Positions 28,286 to 40,668 of a DNA stretch of 64,000 nt are shown here, piece by piece. The stretch comes from Pseudomonas putida. GTDB lineage: Bacteria; Pseudomonadota; Gammaproteobacteria; Pseudomonadales; Pseudomonadaceae. Where the stretch lies: NCBI GenBank assembly GCA_041071465.1, contig CP163498.1, positions 2,631,001 to 2,695,000 of the forward strand, read 5' to 3'. The translations under genes and the position numbers were made by a program. Each line of letters starts with the position of its first letter. The stretch's first letter is position 1. Under the pieces are notes generated by a model, which made no database searches, was not told the origin of the DNA, and worked only from the letters and a program-made list of their open reading frames with translations.

Positions 28286-29601
28286 TGGGCGGCCTGGTCA
28301 GCGCCAGGCAGCTTGATTTCAACGTAGGCTTCGTCGCGAATCTGGCGCAGCCAGGTTTGCAGCTCTTCGTCGTACTTGCGGTTGCGCAGTACGCTCAGGG
28401 CCTGTTGCTCACGTGCCTGCTCAGTGCTGTCGGTGGCGCGGCGGCCCAGCACTTCCAGAACGTGCCAGCCGTACTGGGTTTTGAACGGTTTGGTCACGAC
28501 GCCTTGCTGGGCGTTGGCCATCTGTTCACGGAACTCCGGTACCAGGCTGTTCGGGTCTACCCAGTTGAGGTCGCCGCCGTTGAGCGCAGAACCTGGGTCT
28601 TCCGAGAAGCTCTTGGCCAGCTCGCCGAAATCTTCGCCGTTCTTGATGCGGTCGTACAGGCGCTCGGCCAGTTGCTCGGTGGCTGCTTCGCTGCGGATCT
28701 CGCTTGGCTTGATCAGGATGTGGCGTACATGCACTTCGTCACGCAGCACGTTCTCGCTGCCACCGCGCTTCTCCTCCAGCTTGAGGATGATGAAGCCGTT
28801 GGGGATACGAATGGGCTGGGTGATCTCACCCACCGGCATGCTGCTGAGCATCTTGGCGAAGTCAGGTGGCAGCTGGCCGGCTTTACGCCAGCCCATCTCG
28901 CCGCCTTCCAGGGCGTTTTCGCTGGCCGAGTTGGCAATCGCCATCTGGCCGAAGTCAGCGCCCTGGCGCAGCTGCTGGTACACGTCACCGACCTTGCGCG
29001 CAGCCTTCTGGATATCATCCGAGTTGGCGGCTTCCGGGGTAGGGATGAGGATGTTCGCCAGGCGGTACTCTTCCGACATCTGCATCTTGCCCATGTCGGA
29101 GTTGAGGAAGTTCTTCACTTCCTGCTCCGACACCTGGATACGCTCGGCCACGCGGCGCTGGCGTACACGGCTGATGATCATCTCGCGCTTGACCTGCTCG
29201 CGAGCGTCGTCGAACGACAGGCCGTCATGGGCCAGGGCGGCGCGGAACTGGTCCAGCGACATGCCATTGCGCTGGGCGATGGTGCCGATGGCCTGGTTCA
29301 GTTCCTCGTCGGTGATGCGGATACCGGAGCGCTCGCCGATCTGCAGTTGCAGGTTCTCGACGATCAGGCGTTCCAGTACCTGCTGTTCCAGGGCGCCAGT
29401 GGGTGGCACGCCGCCGCCACGCTTGGCGATGGTTTGCTGCACCTCGTGGACGCGCTGGTCCAGCTGGCTTTGCATGACCACGTCGTTGTCGACGATGGCC
29501 ACCACGCGATCAAGAGGTTGTACCGCGGCATGCACCGCGCCACTCAGCAAAGCGGCGCCCAGCAACACTGGGCGCAGACGATCAATAAGCTTGGTCTTCA
29601 C
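28282..29601 (-). CDS. surA: Periplasmic peptidyl-prolyl isomerase/chaperone SurA
   Basis: 439 aa. It chaperones outer-membrane proteins (LptD is a known client) across the periplasm. The GTG at 29601 opens a signal peptide ([20 protein letters not shown]...HAA). Then come the chaperone N-domain ([15 protein letters not shown]) and two parvulin domains (about 180-280 and 290-390), the second with [15 protein letters not shown] and [14 protein letters not shown]. The start sits 20 nt inside the lptD 3' end; the usual family length supports GTG over the upstream ATG at 29655. Confidence 0.95.
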   Translation of the reverse strand: MKTKLIDRLRPVLLGAALLSGAVHAAVQPLDRVVAIVDNDVVMQSQLDQRVHEVQQTIAKRGGGVPPTGALEQQVLERLIVENLQLQIGERSGIRITDEELNQAIGTIAQRNGMSLDQFRAALAHDGLSFDDAREQVKREMIISRVRQRRVAERIQVSEQEVKNFLNSDMGKMQMSEEYRLANILIPTPEAANSDDIQKAARKVGDVYQQLRQGADFGQMAIANSASENALEGGEMGWRKAGQLPPDFAKMLSSMPVGEITQPIRIPNGFIILKLEEKRGGSENVLRDEVHVRHILIKPSEIRSEAATEQLAERLYDRIKNGEDFGELAKSFSEDPGSALNGGDLNWVDPNSLVPEFREQMANAQQGVVTKPFKTQYGWHVLEVLGRRATDSTEQAREQQALSVLRNRKYDEELQTWLRQIRDEAYVEIKLPGADQAAQ

Positions 29602-32389
29602 GTTCACGGTAACCTTGAATGCCTTGGTCGAGGAAAGACTCGACCTTGTTGCCAACTACGCCACCGAGGCCTTTCAGGACGATCTGAAGGAAGACACCGT
29701 GGTCGCCTTTTTCGTTCGCCGGGAGGGCTTGGCTGAAGTCGTCGTAATCGATCCAGTAGCGGTTGATCAGGCGCAGCTTCCAGCAGCAGTTGTCGTACTC
29801 GAAACCGCCCATGGCTTCCAGGGTGCGGTTGCGGTTGTAGTCATGCTGCCAGCGAGCGATGACGCTCCACTGCGGAACGATCGGCCAGATGACCGAGAAG
29901 TCATGCTGCTGGATCTTGTAGTAGTCCTTGATGTAGTTCGGGCTACCTGGGGTGCCGTAGTCGCCACCGCCCACTTTCCAAGTACCGGTCTGGGAGTCGT
30001 AGGCAATGGTGTCGTTACGGTAGCGATAACCGAGGTTGACCACCTTGTTCGGGTTGTCTTCAGGCTGGTAGTGGAACATCGCGCTGCCCGAGCGGGTGCT
30101 GCGGCTGTCTGGGTCCCAGTTGAAGTCCGAGTTGAAGCGCCAGTCGCGGTTGAAGAAGTAGTTGTACATCAGCGCGTATGGAGAAACGTCGGACTGCGAG
30201 TCTTTGCGGGTACGGTAGTCGATACCTGGCAGCTGGACCTTGCGGTCCTTGAAGTAGTACGCCTGGCCAATGCTGAAGTTCTGGCGTTCGAAGCCGTTTT
30301 CTTCGATCCAGCGGGTGGTTACCCCCAGCGAAAGTTTGTTCTCGTCCCCGATGCGGTCTGTGCCACTGAAGCGGTTCTCGCGGAACAACGAGTCATAGCT
30401 GAACAGACTTTCGCCTGAGTCGAACAGCGGAATGTCCATCTGATCCTTGTACGGAACATAGAGATAGAACAGGCGCGGTTCGAGGGTCTGCTTGTAGTTC
30501 GTACCGAACAGAGATGTGTTGCGGTCAAAGTACAAGCCGCTGTCGACACTGAAGATCGGGATATCGCGGTTCTGGGTGCTCGAGAAATCACCGCGTAGGT
30601 CGCGGGTGGCTTGCGAGGCATTGGCCAGGTCGCTTTTGCCTTCGCTATCCAGGTCCAGATCGTAATGGGTGTACATGTAAGTCAGCTTAGGCTTGAGGTA
30701 ACCATAGCTGGCATCCATCGGTAAGCTGATGGAAGGTGCAACGTTGAGGCGGGTACCGTTAGCCCTTGCGAGACCGAAGATGTTCTCATCAAGACGTTGG
30801 CCATTGGTACCAGCGGTGGTGTCAAGCACCCCATCCTTGTTGAAGACCGGACCAGTCTTCAAGTCGCGATCAAAGCGCACGGCTTCGGTGTCGTAACTGA
30901 AGTCGAAACCACCCGGGTGGTACGGCAGCATACCGTTGAGGGTGACTTGCGGCAGACGATCATACGGCGTGATCTGCGAGATAGTGGCCATTTCGTAGGC
31001 ATGCACGTTCAAACGCGCGGTGTAGCTGTCGCCACGATAGGTCAAAGCACCCTGCTGGTTCAGCAGGTCACGGCTTTCCACACCGATCTGATCAGACTCC
31101 AGGTCCTGGAAGTAGAACGGGTCGCTGATGTCGGTGTAGTCGACCTCGGCCATCAGGCGCTCGTCCAGGCCACCCTTGTGCTGCCAGTTGACCATCCAGC
31201 GCTGATCTTCGTAATCCGTCTGGAGTTTACGATCATCGTCCTTGTCGTTCAGGTACGCACCGCCGAACTGGCCTTCGCTCGAAGGCGTCAGGTAGCGGAA
31301 TTCGCCTTCCATCAGCAGGCCGCGCTTGGCCATGTAACGCGGGTACAACGTGGCGTCGTAGTTCGGCGCCAGGTTGAAGTAGTACGGCGTGACCAGCATG
31401 AAGCCGGTGTCGCTGCTGGTGCTGAACGATGGCGGCAGGAAGCCGGACTGGCGACGGTCGTCGATCGGGAAGTAGATGTACGGTGTGTAGAACACCGGGA
31501 AATCCTTGACCCGCAGCGTAACGTTGGTCGCGGTACCGAAGCCGGTGGCCGGGTTCAGGGTGATGTTGTTGCCCTTCAGCTGCCAGGCGTTGCTGCCCGG
31601 TTCGCAGGTGGTGTACGTACCGTCCTTGAGGCGGATGATGGCGTTTTCGCCACGCTTGGCGTACAGGGCACTGCCGCGGATGTGCGACTTGTGCATCACG
31701 TATTCGGCGTTGTCTACCTGGGCTTCGCCGGTGTCGAGCTGGATTTGCGCCTCGTCACCGACCACCAACGACCCGTTGTCACGGATCTTGACGTTGCCTT
31801 TGAGCTCGCCACGGTTTTCGGTCTGGTAGAGGTTGGCCTCGTCGGCCTCGGCCTGCATGCTGCCCTGGCGCATCACCACGTCACCGGCGAGGGTAGCGAT
31901 CTGCTGCTCCTGCTGGTACTTGGATACCTTGGCGTTGATGTAGGTCGGCGACTCATCCTTCGGCGTGGTGTCGGCCATGCCCGGGCGGGTTGGCTCGACA
32001 TAGGCGCCACCGCAGTACGGGCCGGTTTCGGCCAGCTGCGCGGCGGTGAGCTTTTCACGCGGCACCCAGTCCAGGTGGCTGTAGTCTTCGCTGCGCGACT
32101 TCAGGGCACGGCCCTTGGCCTCGGTAACCAGCATCGGCCGGTCCGCGGTTTCGCCTTCGCTGGCGGCTTCAGTGCCGGAGCTGACGGCCGCACCTTCGTG
32201 CACCGGGCGTGGCGGCAGGTTGTTGACTGGGGCCTTGGGCTTGCAGTCCCAGCCACCGGCGGCGGACACTTGGCAGTCGAACTGTTCGGCTGCCACTGCA
32301 TATGAGGTGGCCAGAGGTTGCAGGGCCAGCAGACCGCCGGTTACCAGCAACGGAAACTTTCTACGAAACGCGGGGGATTTCAATGCCAT
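29582..32389 (-). CDS. lptD: LPS-assembly outer-membrane protein LptD
   Basis: 935 aa from the ATG at 32389 ([20 protein letters not shown]), which begins with a signal peptide ending near AVAAEQ. It places lipopolysaccharide in the outer leaflet with LptE. An N-terminal OstA domain (about 160-270: [32 protein letters not shown]) is followed by a large beta-barrel domain. Cysteines near the N-terminus (FDCQ, WDCK) and C-terminus (NCCWK) fit the known disulfide pattern. First gene of lptD-surA-pdxA-rsmA-apaG-apaH-glpE and divergent from amgK. The frame extends to 32596 but the extension overlaps amgK. Confidence 0.96.
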   Translation of the reverse strand: MALKSPAFRRKFPLLVTGGLLALQPLATSYAVAAEQFDCQVSAAGGWDCKPKAPVNNLPPRPVHEGAAVSSGTEAASEGETADRPMLVTEAKGRALKSRSEDYSHLDWVPREKLTAAQLAETGPYCGGAYVEPTRPGMADTTPKDESPTYINAKVSKYQQEQQIATLAGDVVMRQGSMQAEADEANLYQTENRGELKGNVKIRDNGSLVVGDEAQIQLDTGEAQVDNAEYVMHKSHIRGSALYAKRGENAIIRLKDGTYTTCEPGSNAWQLKGNNITLNPATGFGTATNVTLRVKDFPVFYTPYIYFPIDDRRQSGFLPPSFSTSSDTGFMLVTPYYFNLAPNYDATLYPRYMAKRGLLMEGEFRYLTPSSEGQFGGAYLNDKDDDRKLQTDYEDQRWMVNWQHKGGLDERLMAEVDYTDISDPFYFQDLESDQIGVESRDLLNQQGALTYRGDSYTARLNVHAYEMATISQITPYDRLPQVTLNGMLPYHPGGFDFSYDTEAVRFDRDLKTGPVFNKDGVLDTTAGTNGQRLDENIFGLARANGTRLNVAPSISLPMDASYGYLKPKLTYMYTHYDLDLDSEGKSDLANASQATRDLRGDFSSTQNRDIPIFSVDSGLYFDRNTSLFGTNYKQTLEPRLFYLYVPYKDQMDIPLFDSGESLFSYDSLFRENRFSGTDRIGDENKLSLGVTTRWIEENGFERQNFSIGQAYYFKDRKVQLPGIDYRTRKDSQSDVSPYALMYNYFFNRDWRFNSDFNWDPDSRSTRSGSAMFHYQPEDNPNKVVNLGYRYRNDTIAYDSQTGTWKVGGGDYGTPGSPNYIKDYYKIQQHDFSVIWPIVPQWSVIARWQHDYNRNRTLEAMGGFEYDNCCWKLRLINRYWIDYDDFSQALPANEKGDHGVFLQIVLKGLGGVVGNKVESFLDQGIQGYREREDQAY

Positions 32390-32519
32390 CTTATTAGTCC
32401 GGGCTTCCTGCGTGCCATCTGCCCGCGTGTGGGGCCGCACGCCTCTCGATGGTCTGAAAAAGATGCTGGATAATAAAGCATGACCCGCTTGACGGCTAGG
32501 GCCGTCGGAGACCCTTGTA

Positions 32520-34207
<1,688 letters not shown>

Positions 34208-34208
34208 C

Positions 34209-34976
34209 ATGTGGTGGCCAGGCACGGTGATTGGTGTGGGTGCCGGCTTTGCTGTTGCGAGCATACCGGGTGCCTTGCTCGGTGCGCTGCTTGGGCAGGC
34301 CATGGACCGCCGGCTGCGCTTGCAAGGCTGGGACGATATGCGCGAACGCTTGGGCGGGCGCTCGGCCTTGCGCGACGACGAGTTGCTGTTCGTGATGCTC
34401 GGGCGCCTGGCCAAGTGCGATGGTCGGGTGGGTGAGCTGCATATCCAGCAGGCGCGTCAGGAAATGGTGCGCCTGGACCTGGCCGAGGCAGCCCGGCTGC
34501 GCGCTATCAATGCGTTCAACCGCGGCAAGGCAGGCAAGGACCGGCTGGGCGGGCACCTGCGGCGTATCCGCCAGCAGCCGCATGCCGCGGAAGGCACCTT
34601 GCGTGCCTGTTGGCGCATGGTTTGGGCCGACGGCAAGATGGGCAACAAGGAGCGTGAGTTGTTGCTGGACTGGGGGCAGAAGCTGGGCATGAGCAGGCGC
34701 CAGGTGCAGGCCATGTCGCTGGAGTACGAGCCGCGCAAGGCGACGGCAGCCGAAGGCGTCCCCATGACCTATGCGGCAGCGTTGCGCTTGCTGGCGGTGG
34801 AGGCGGATACCGATAGTGACAAGGTCAAGCAGGCGTATCGTCGGCTTGTCAGTCGGCATCACCCGGACAAACTGGCGGGTACCGGTGCCAGCGACGCGCA
34901 GGTGCGTGAAGCGACCGAGCGTACCCGTGAGTTGCATCAGGCGTATGCCATGATCCGCAAGCGGCGGGGGCTGTAA
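34209..34976 (+). CDS. DjlA-like TerB/J-domain co-chaperone
   Basis: 255 aa from the ATG at 34209, one base after the murU stop. An N-terminal membrane anchor (TVIGVGAGFAVASIPGALLGALLG) is followed by a TerB-like helical domain (ELLFVMLGRLAKCDGRVGELHIQQAR; GTLRACWRMVWADGKMGNKERELL) and a C-terminal J domain with HPD in SRHHPDKLAGTG. This layout is that of DjlA, a membrane-anchored DnaK co-chaperone. Third gene of the amgK-murU unit. Confidence 0.88.
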   Translation: MWWPGTVIGVGAGFAVASIPGALLGALLGQAMDRRLRLQGWDDMRERLGGRSALRDDELLFVMLGRLAKCDGRVGELHIQQARQEMVRLDLAEAARLRAINAFNRGKAGKDRLGGHLRRIRQQPHAAEGTLRACWRMVWADGKMGNKERELLLDWGQKLGMSRRQVQAMSLEYEPRKATAAEGVPMTYAAALRLLAVEADTDSDKVKQAYRRLVSRHHPDKLAGTGASDAQVREATERTRELHQAYAMIRKRRGL

Positions 34977-34980
34977 AAAC

Positions 34981-35066
34981 GGGGCCGCTTTGCCGCCCAT
35001 CGCGACACAAGGCCGCTCCCACACTTGTGCGGCCTCGCGCCGCGAAAGGGGGGCGAAGCACCCCCG
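34981..35066. repeat. REP-type repeats and hairpin between convergent genes
   Basis: Contains GGCCGCTCCCACA and related units plus a GGGGG...CCCCC hairpin at about 35048-35065. It separates the djlA-like gene and the leftward DUF3530-like gene and probably ends transcription from both sides. Confidence 0.6.
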
Positions 35067-35077
35067 TCGATTTCAGC

Positions 35078-36076
35078 TCAACCCTGCGGGCTCATCCATC
35101 CTCGCACGCGGCGGAACAACTGCTCTTGCTCCGCAGCCTTGTTGCCCGGCATGGCAATCAGCGACAACTGCCGGTACTGGCTGTCTTTCTGCCGTTTGCT
35201 GGCCTGCAGGCGCTGCTCGGCTGCATTGCGGTCCTGGCTGCGGGTAACGTAGTAGATATCGGCAGTCGGCACCTTCAAGGTTGGCGCCAGGCTCTCCAGG
35301 TCATGCTCCACGCGAGCCGGTGTCTGTGCGGCGACCATCACCAGTTTCTGTACCTGCGGCGGTTGCTTCTCGCTCAGGTAGCGGGCCGCCCAGTACGCGC
35401 CGCTGCCATGGCCGATCAGCGCGATGCTGCGTGCGTTGTGCTGCTGGGCAAACGCCACTGCGGCGTCCAGGCGGGCGAAAATGCGCTCGGCGTCGGCTGG
35501 GTCGGCCTGTTCGCTGGCCTGTTCGGCGTCAGTGTATTGCGCCGCGTCGGCATCGGCCGCGGTGGCTTGGGCGATATTGGCATTGGCGTCGGCAGGTACA
35601 TCCTTGGCCGGCGCACTTTCGCCCTTGGCTTTTTCTGGCTCGGCAGCGGGTTTGGCTTCGACCCTCGCCTGGGGGCTGTCGGCGAGCAGATCTGGCAGGC
35701 TGACGCTCAGGCTGTGCCAGCCGACATCAGGGAATTTTTGCCGCAGCGGGCCAACTGCATTGGGCCAGTCGGCCGTTTCGCCAGCACCGGGAACAATGAT
35801 CACCGCCCCTTGCGGGTCGCTGTCGTTGGCCGGCTTCCACAGGGCCAGGAAGCTGTCGGCGCCCGCCTGCAGGGTCTGCTGTTCGGCCTTGGGCACCAGC
35901 CTTTCGAGCGCCTGGGCATCCTCCTGGCTGCGCTCCAGCAAGGGCGGGCGTGGGGGCTCGGCAGCAGGCGTCGCGGTAGTCGCGCGTGGTTTTTCGGCGT
36001 CGGCGGCCAAGGCCCCGAGTGGAAGGAGCGAAGCCAGGCAGCACACTGCCAGCCCCGTGCGATAAAGTGTGGACAT
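35078..36076 (-). CDS. DUF3530-like exported alpha/beta-hydrolase-fold protein
   Basis: 332 aa. A signal peptide (RTGLAVCCLASLLPLGALAA) is followed by a Pro/Ala/Glu-rich stretch. The rest resembles an alpha/beta hydrolase: QGAVIIVPGAGETADWPN as oxyanion region and IALIGHGSGAYWAARYL as nucleophile elbow (GHGSG). Between them an Ala/Asp/Glu-rich insertion (about 150-195) looks disordered. The substrate is unknown; the family is found next to the agtSR-like genes in pseudomonads. Probably periplasmic. Confidence 0.8.
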   Translation of the reverse strand: MSTLYRTGLAVCCLASLLPLGALAADAEKPRATTATPAAEPPRPPLLERSQEDAQALERLVPKAEQQTLQAGADSFLALWKPANDSDPQGAVIIVPGAGETADWPNAVGPLRQKFPDVGWHSLSVSLPDLLADSPQARVEAKPAAEPEKAKGESAPAKDVPADANANIAQATAADADAAQYTDAEQASEQADPADAERIFARLDAAVAFAQQHNARSIALIGHGSGAYWAARYLSEKQPPQVQKLVMVAAQTPARVEHDLESLAPTLKVPTADIYYVTRSQDRNAAEQRLQASKRQKDSQYRQLSLIAMPGNKAAEQEQLFRRVRGWMSPQG

Positions 36077-36130
36077 GCGTCAACCCAAGGCCAGAATGAT
36101 ACCGGCAGCCTAATAGTATTTGCCCGTGAC

Positions 36131-36147
36131 GGCCATGCTGCATGGCC
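36131..36147. promoter_or_regulatory. Perfect palindrome upstream of agtS
   Basis: GGCCATGC, one base, GCATGGCC: a perfect 8-bp dyad 25 nt before the agtS start, in the divergent spacer with the DUF3530-like gene. It could be an operator or a small RNA hairpin. No known consensus is recognised. Confidence 0.3.
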
Positions 36148-36171
36148 GCCTTTGCCAAGACGAGCGTGTAG

Positions 36172-38559
36172 ATGAAGCGAGTGCGTCGCCTGTTGGTTAT
36201 CGGCTGTTTGTGGCTGCCCTTGATTGCATTGGCCAGGCCCGAGGCGCCGCCCGCCGTGGTATTGGAACCCGCTCAGCAGCAGTGGCTGGATACCCACCGC
36301 AGCCTGCGGGTGGGCCTGGTGCTGCAGGTGCCGTACGCCCAGTTCGACCGGCGCTTGCAGCAACTGTACGGGGCCAACGTAGAGCTGGTGAGCAGCCTGG
36401 CGCAGGCGCTGCGGCTGGACCTCACCTGGCGCAACTTCAGCGACCAGGCCAGCCTGGAACATGCCCTGCAGAGCGGCGAAATCGACTTCGCCCCTGGGCT
36501 TACGCAGACGCCGGCCAGCCTGCGCCTGTGGTTGTTCAGCGACCCATACATGCGTGTGCCGCAACTGGTGGTGGGGCCGCGCACCGGGGCCATGGCCGTG
36601 GAGCTGGAAAAACTCGAAGCCGAACAGCGGGTGGCCGTGCGCATGCCCAGCCAGCTGGCGGACTACCTGCGCGCCAACTACAGCAACCTCAACCTGCAGG
36701 GGGTGCCCAACGAGCGTGAGGCCCTGCAACTGGTGGTAGGCGGCCAGGCCGCCTTTGCGGTGCTGGATGAAGCGCAGCTCAGCCGTCTGTCACGCGAAAG
36801 CGAGTTCAGTGAGCTGGCAGTGGTCGGCGATATCGGCCTGCCGCAATTGCTGCGCATTGGTTCACGGCGCGACTGGCCACTGTTGGCCGATGTATTGGAG
36901 CGTGGCTTGCAAGCGCTGCCAGCCAAGGAGCTGGAACAACTGCACCAGCGTTGGTTACAGCCCAAATACCCACGGCTGAGTGAATCGCCGGGCTTCTGGC
37001 AGAACCTGGCCTTGTTGTTCGGCATGCTGCTGCTGTGCGCGTTGGCCACATTGCTATGGCAACGCCGGCAGCAGCGCCAGCTGGAGCGTAGCCTGTTGGC
37101 CACGCGAGAAAGCCTTGTGGAACGGCAGGTGCGCGAAGAGGCGTTGCGCTTGAGCCAGTTCGCCATCGACCAGAGTACGGTGGGTATCCTTTGGGTCAAT
37201 TGGGACAGCCACGTGCGCTACGCCAACCACGCTGCCGAGCGCATGCTGGGTTATGCCGAGGGCGAGCTGCTGGAGCGGCCGCTGAGTACCTTCGAACCAA
37301 GCCTGAACATGGACCGCTGGCTGGAGCTGTGGAAGGGCGCGCGTACGGGGGCAGGGGGTACCGGCCAGTTCGAGGCGCAGTGCCGGCGGGCCGATCACAG
37401 CGTGCTGCCGGTGGAGCTGTCGCTGAGTTTTCTGCGCTTTCGTGATTCCGAATATCTGGTGGTCTATCTCGCCGACGTCACCGAGCGCCACCGCGCCCTG
37501 GCGGCCTTGCGCGAGAGCGAGGCACGGCTCAAGGGCATTGCCGGTAACGTGCCGGGGCTGGTGTTTCGTCTGGAGCGCGACCCGGCCGAGGGCGACCTGG
37601 AGTTCCCCTATATCAGTGAGGGCAGCGAGGCCCTGGTGGGCTATGCGCCCAGCGAGATTCAGCACCCGCAGATGGGCCTGCGCAACCTGGTGCACCCCGA
37701 GGACCGCGCCGATTACCATCGGGTACAGGACCTGGCCCTGGCCAGCGACCAGGACTGGTCCTGGCAGGGGCGCATCCTCACTCGCCAGGGTGAACAGCGC
37801 TGGGCCGACATCAAGGCCAGTACTCGGCGCCTGGGCAACGGCCAGGTGGTGTGGGACGGTGTGGTGTGGGACATCACCCAAGGCAAGCGGGCAGAGTTGG
37901 CCCTGGCGAAATCTCAGGAGCAGCTGCGCGAACTGTCGGCCCACCTGGAGAGCGTGCGTGAAGAAGAAAAGGCCCGTATCGCCCGGGAAGTGCACGACGA
38001 ACTGGGGCAGATGCTGACCGTGCTCAAGCTGGAAGTGTCGATGTGCGAGCTGGCATTCGCCGAGCTGGACCCAGGTCTTAACGAACGCCTGAGCAGCATG
38101 AAGCGCCTGATCGCGCAGCTGTTCCAGCTGGTGCGCGATGTGGCCACCGCTTTGCGCCCGCCGATTCTCGATGCCGGCATTGCCTCGGCCATCGAATGGC
38201 AGGCGCGGCGCTTCGAGGCGCGCACACAAATCCCCTGTCTGGTGCAAGTACCGGATAATCTGCCAGCATTGAGCGATGCCAAGGCCACTGGATTGTTTCG
38301 TATCCTGCAGGAGGCGCTGACCAACGTGATGCGTCACGCCCAGGCGCACAGCGTGGAGATCGAGCTGGTACGCCAGGACGGTCAGTTGCGCATGACGGTC
38401 AGTGACGACGGCCAGGGCTTTTGCCGCGACCAGCCCCGGCCCACCTCGTTTGGCCTGGTGGGTGTGCGCGAGCGCGTGCTGATGTTGGGTGGCAGCATGG
38501 CGCTGGACAGTCAACCGGGCGAGGGCACCAGCCTGAGCGTGGCCATTCCGTTGGAGTAG
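36172..38559 (+). CDS. agtS: Sensor histidine kinase with periplasmic SBP-like domain (AgtS-like)
   Basis: 795 aa. Order: signal/TM (1-22), periplasmic SBP_bac_3-like sensor domain (about 40-265), TM helix (about 277-296), PAS (about 320-440), PAS/PAC (about 455-580), HisKA_3 dimerisation domain with the phospho-His in ARIAREVHDELGQMLTVL, and HATPase (FRILQEALTNVMRHA; DDGQGF; FGLVGVRERV). Position and architecture match P. aeruginosa AgtS (PA0600), part of the system for 5-aminovalerate and GABA uptake control. It precedes agtR by 10 nt. Ligand identity in this species is inferred by homology. Confidence 0.85.
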   Translation: MKRVRRLLVIGCLWLPLIALARPEAPPAVVLEPAQQQWLDTHRSLRVGLVLQVPYAQFDRRLQQLYGANVELVSSLAQALRLDLTWRNFSDQASLEHALQSGEIDFAPGLTQTPASLRLWLFSDPYMRVPQLVVGPRTGAMAVELEKLEAEQRVAVRMPSQLADYLRANYSNLNLQGVPNEREALQLVVGGQAAFAVLDEAQLSRLSRESEFSELAVVGDIGLPQLLRIGSRRDWPLLADVLERGLQALPAKELEQLHQRWLQPKYPRLSESPGFWQNLALLFGMLLLCALATLLWQRRQQRQLERSLLATRESLVERQVREEALRLSQFAIDQSTVGILWVNWDSHVRYANHAAERMLGYAEGELLERPLSTFEPSLNMDRWLELWKGARTGAGGTGQFEAQCRRADHSVLPVELSLSFLRFRDSEYLVVYLADVTERHRALAALRESEARLKGIAGNVPGLVFRLERDPAEGDLEFPYISEGSEALVGYAPSEIQHPQMGLRNLVHPEDRADYHRVQDLALASDQDWSWQGRILTRQGEQRWADIKASTRRLGNGQVVWDGVVWDITQGKRAELALAKSQEQLRELSAHLESVREEEKARIAREVHDELGQMLTVLKLEVSMCELAFAELDPGLNERLSSMKRLIAQLFQLVRDVATALRPPILDAGIASAIEWQARRFEARTQIPCLVQVPDNLPALSDAKATGLFRILQEALTNVMRHAQAHSVEIELVRQDGQLRMTVSDDGQGFCRDQPRPTSFGLVGVRERVLMLGGSMALDSQPGEGTSLSVAIPLE

Positions 38560-38569
38560 GAGAGCGAGC

Positions 38570-39199
38570 GTGATTCGAGTGCTGGTGGCCGAAGACCACA
38601 CCATTGTCCGTGAAGGTATCAAGCAGTTGATCGGCCTGGCCAAGGACATGCAGGTGGCGGGGGAGGCCGGTAATGGCGAGCAGTTGCTCGAAACCCTGCG
38701 GCACACGCCGTGCGAGGTGGTGTTGCTGGATATCTCGATGCCGGGGGTGAATGGGCTGGAAGCGATCCCGCGGATCCGTGCGTTGCACGACGCTCCGGCA
38801 ATCCTGATGCTGTCGATGCACGACGAGGCACAGATGGCGGCGCGGGCGTTGAAGGCTGGCGCGGCGGGTTATGCCACCAAGGACAGCGACCCGGCGCTGT
38901 TGCTGACCGCGATTCGCCGGGTGGCGGGTGGCGGGCGTTATATCGACCCGTCGCTGGCCGACCGTATGGTGTTCGAAGTGGGCCTGACCGAGTCTCGGCC
39001 ATTGCACACGCTGCTGTCGGAGCGGGAGTTCTCGGTGTTCGAGCGCCTGGCTCAGGGCGCCAACGTCAACGACATTGCCCAGCAACTGGCGCTGTCGAGC
39101 AAGACCATCAGCACCCACAAAGCGCGCTTGATGCAAAAACTGAAGGTGAACTCGCTGGCGGAGCTGGTGAAGTACGCCATGGAGCACAAGCTGGTCTGA
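38570..39199 (+). CDS. agtR: NarL/LuxR-family response regulator (AgtR-like)
   Basis: 209 aa, GTG start at 38570. Receiver domain with phospho-acceptor D54 (VVLLDISMPGVNG), conserved acidic residues near the start (VAEDHT) and K in ATKDSDP. The C-terminal LuxR helix-turn-helix reads LSEREFSVFERLAQGANVNDIAQQLALSSKTISTHKARL. Cognate partner of the upstream kinase. By homology to AgtR (PA0601) it should activate the downstream ABC transporter operon. Confidence 0.87.
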   Translation: MIRVLVAEDHTIVREGIKQLIGLAKDMQVAGEAGNGEQLLETLRHTPCEVVLLDISMPGVNGLEAIPRIRALHDAPAILMLSMHDEAQMAARALKAGAAGYATKDSDPALLLTAIRRVAGGGRYIDPSLADRMVFEVGLTESRPLHTLLSEREFSVFERLAQGANVNDIAQQLALSSKTISTHKARLMQKLKVNSLAELVKYAMEHKLV

Positions 39200-39503
39200 T
39201 TGCGACAATGAGTGGTTTCGCGGTCCTTGTGAGAGCGGCCTTGTGTCGCGAAAGGGCCGCATAGCGGCCCCTTTGTTTCAGCGCTTTCGCTTGAATTGTG
39301 GGGGGGCTTCGTAGCCCTTTCGCGGCACAAGGCCGCTCCGGCAAGGACTGCGGCAGTGTCCTGAAAGCGTCATCTTTGTAGGGCAATCCCTACAGCGAAT
39401 CTTCCATCCGGATGATGGCATTCTCTCAGCACCCCCGATTTTCGGGCGCTTGCGCCTCTTCTACTCTTTTGCCTACGCAGTCATCCAACAAGAAGGTGCA
39501 GGC
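39200..39503. repeat. agtR-agtA spacer: terminator-like hairpin and REP pair
   Basis: 304 bases. A hairpin AAAGGGCCGC...GCGGCCCCTTT at 39251-39273 followed by GTTTC can end agtSR. REP-type units GAGAGCGGCCTTGTGTCGCG (39231-39250) and a facing unit with CGCGGCACAAGGCCGCTC (39321-39338) flank it. The last 120 bases probably carry the agtA promoter, with a dyad at 39377-39394. No gene seen. Confidence 0.7.
39377..39394. promoter_or_regulatory. Candidate response-regulator operator upstream of the ABC operon
   Basis: TGTAGGG, CAAT, CCCTACA: a perfect 7-bp dyad about 110 nt upstream of agtA. LuxR/NarL-type regulators bind short dyads of this size, and such a gene (agtR) lies immediately upstream. 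A second palindrome CATCCGGATG follows at about 39405-39414. Binding is inference. Confidence 0.45.
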
Positions 39504-40628
39504 ATGAGCGAGGCGAAGTCGAACGCTGCAACCAGCGAAACGCTGGTCAGCTTCCGTGGTGTGCAGAAGAGCTACGACGGCGAGTCGCTGATCGTCAAAG
39601 ACCTCAACCTGGATATCCGCAAGGGCGAGTTCCTTACCCTGCTTGGCCCGTCCGGCTCCGGTAAAACCACCAGCCTGATGATGCTGGCCGGTTTTGAAAC
39701 CCCCACCGCCGGTGAAATCCAGCTGGCCGGGCGCTCGATCAACAACGTGCCGCCGCACAAGCGCGATATCGGCATGGTGTTCCAGAACTACGCGCTGTTC
39801 CCGCATATGACCGTGGCCGAGAACCTGGCCTTTCCGCTGACCGTGCGCAATCTGAGCAAGACCGACATCAGCGAGCGGGTCAAGCGCGTGCTGAACATGG
39901 TCCAGCTCGATGCCTTCGCCAAGCGCTACCCCGGCCAGCTGTCCGGCGGCCAGCAGCAGCGAGTGGCGCTGGCCCGGGCGCTGGTGTTCGAGCCGCAGCT
40001 GGTGCTGATGGACGAGCCGCTCGGTGCGCTGGACAAGCAGCTGCGTGAACACATGCAGATGGAGATCAAGCATATTCACCAGCGCCTGGGTGTGACCGTG
40101 GTGTACGTGACCCACGACCAAGGCGAAGCGCTGACCATGTCCGACCGCGTGGCGGTGTTCCACCAGGGCGAAATCCAGCAGATTGCCGACCCGCGCACGC
40201 TGTATGAAGAGCCCTGCAATACCTTCGTCGCCAACTTCATCGGCGAAAACAACCGCATCAACGGCACCCTGCTGGCCAGCGATGGCAAACGCTGCCAGGT
40301 GCAGTTGCCGCGCGGTGAACGGGTCGAGGCGCTGGCGGTGAACGTCGGCCAGGCCGGCGAGCCGGTAACCCTGTCGATTCGCCCGGAGCGTGTGCGCCTG
40401 AACGGCCACAGCGAAAGCTGCGTCAACCGCTTCTCTGGACGGGTGGCCGAGTTCATTTACCTGGGCGACCACGTGCGGGTGCGCCTGGAAGTTTGCGGCA
40501 AGGGCGACTTCTTCGTGAAACAGCCGATTGCCGAGCTCGACCCGGCATTGGCCGTGGGCGATGTGGTACCGCTGGGCTGGGAGGTGGAGCACGCCCGCGC
40601 GCTCGATCCGATTGCCGAAGCCCATTGA
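39504..40628 (+). CDS. agtA: ABC transporter ATP-binding protein for polyamine/5-aminovalerate-type substrates
   Basis: 374 aa. PotA-type ATPase with Walker [10 protein letters not shown] (48-56), signature LSGGQQQR (about 145-152), Walker [14 protein letters not shown]-loop VTHDQ and a C-terminal TOBE domain. The start at 39504 follows AAGAAGGTG and matches the family length. First gene of a four-gene importer. Synteny with PA0603-PA0606 (agtABCD) suggests 5-aminovalerate/GABA import rather than putrescine or spermidine; sequence alone does not fix the substrate. Confidence 0.88.
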   Translation: MSEAKSNAATSETLVSFRGVQKSYDGESLIVKDLNLDIRKGEFLTLLGPSGSGKTTSLMMLAGFETPTAGEIQLAGRSINNVPPHKRDIGMVFQNYALFPHMTVAENLAFPLTVRNLSKTDISERVKRVLNMVQLDAFAKRYPGQLSGGQQQRVALARALVFEPQLVLMDEPLGALDKQLREHMQMEIKHIHQRLGVTVVYVTHDQGEALTMSDRVAVFHQGEIQQIADPRTLYEEPCNTFVANFIGENNRINGTLLASDGKRCQVQLPRGERVEALAVNVGQAGEPVTLSIRPERVRLNGHSESCVNRFSGRVAEFIYLGDHVRVRLEVCGKGDFFVKQPIAELDPALAVGDVVPLGWEVEHARALDPIAEAH

Positions 40629-40668
40629 TGGATTGCTTCACCAACCCTGTACTGTGGAGAGAATAATA

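Noticed and set aside
28376..30418. Plus-strand 680-codon frame opposite surA and lptD
   Set aside because: Low-complexity, Ser/Arg-rich translation spanning two well-defined genes on the other strand.
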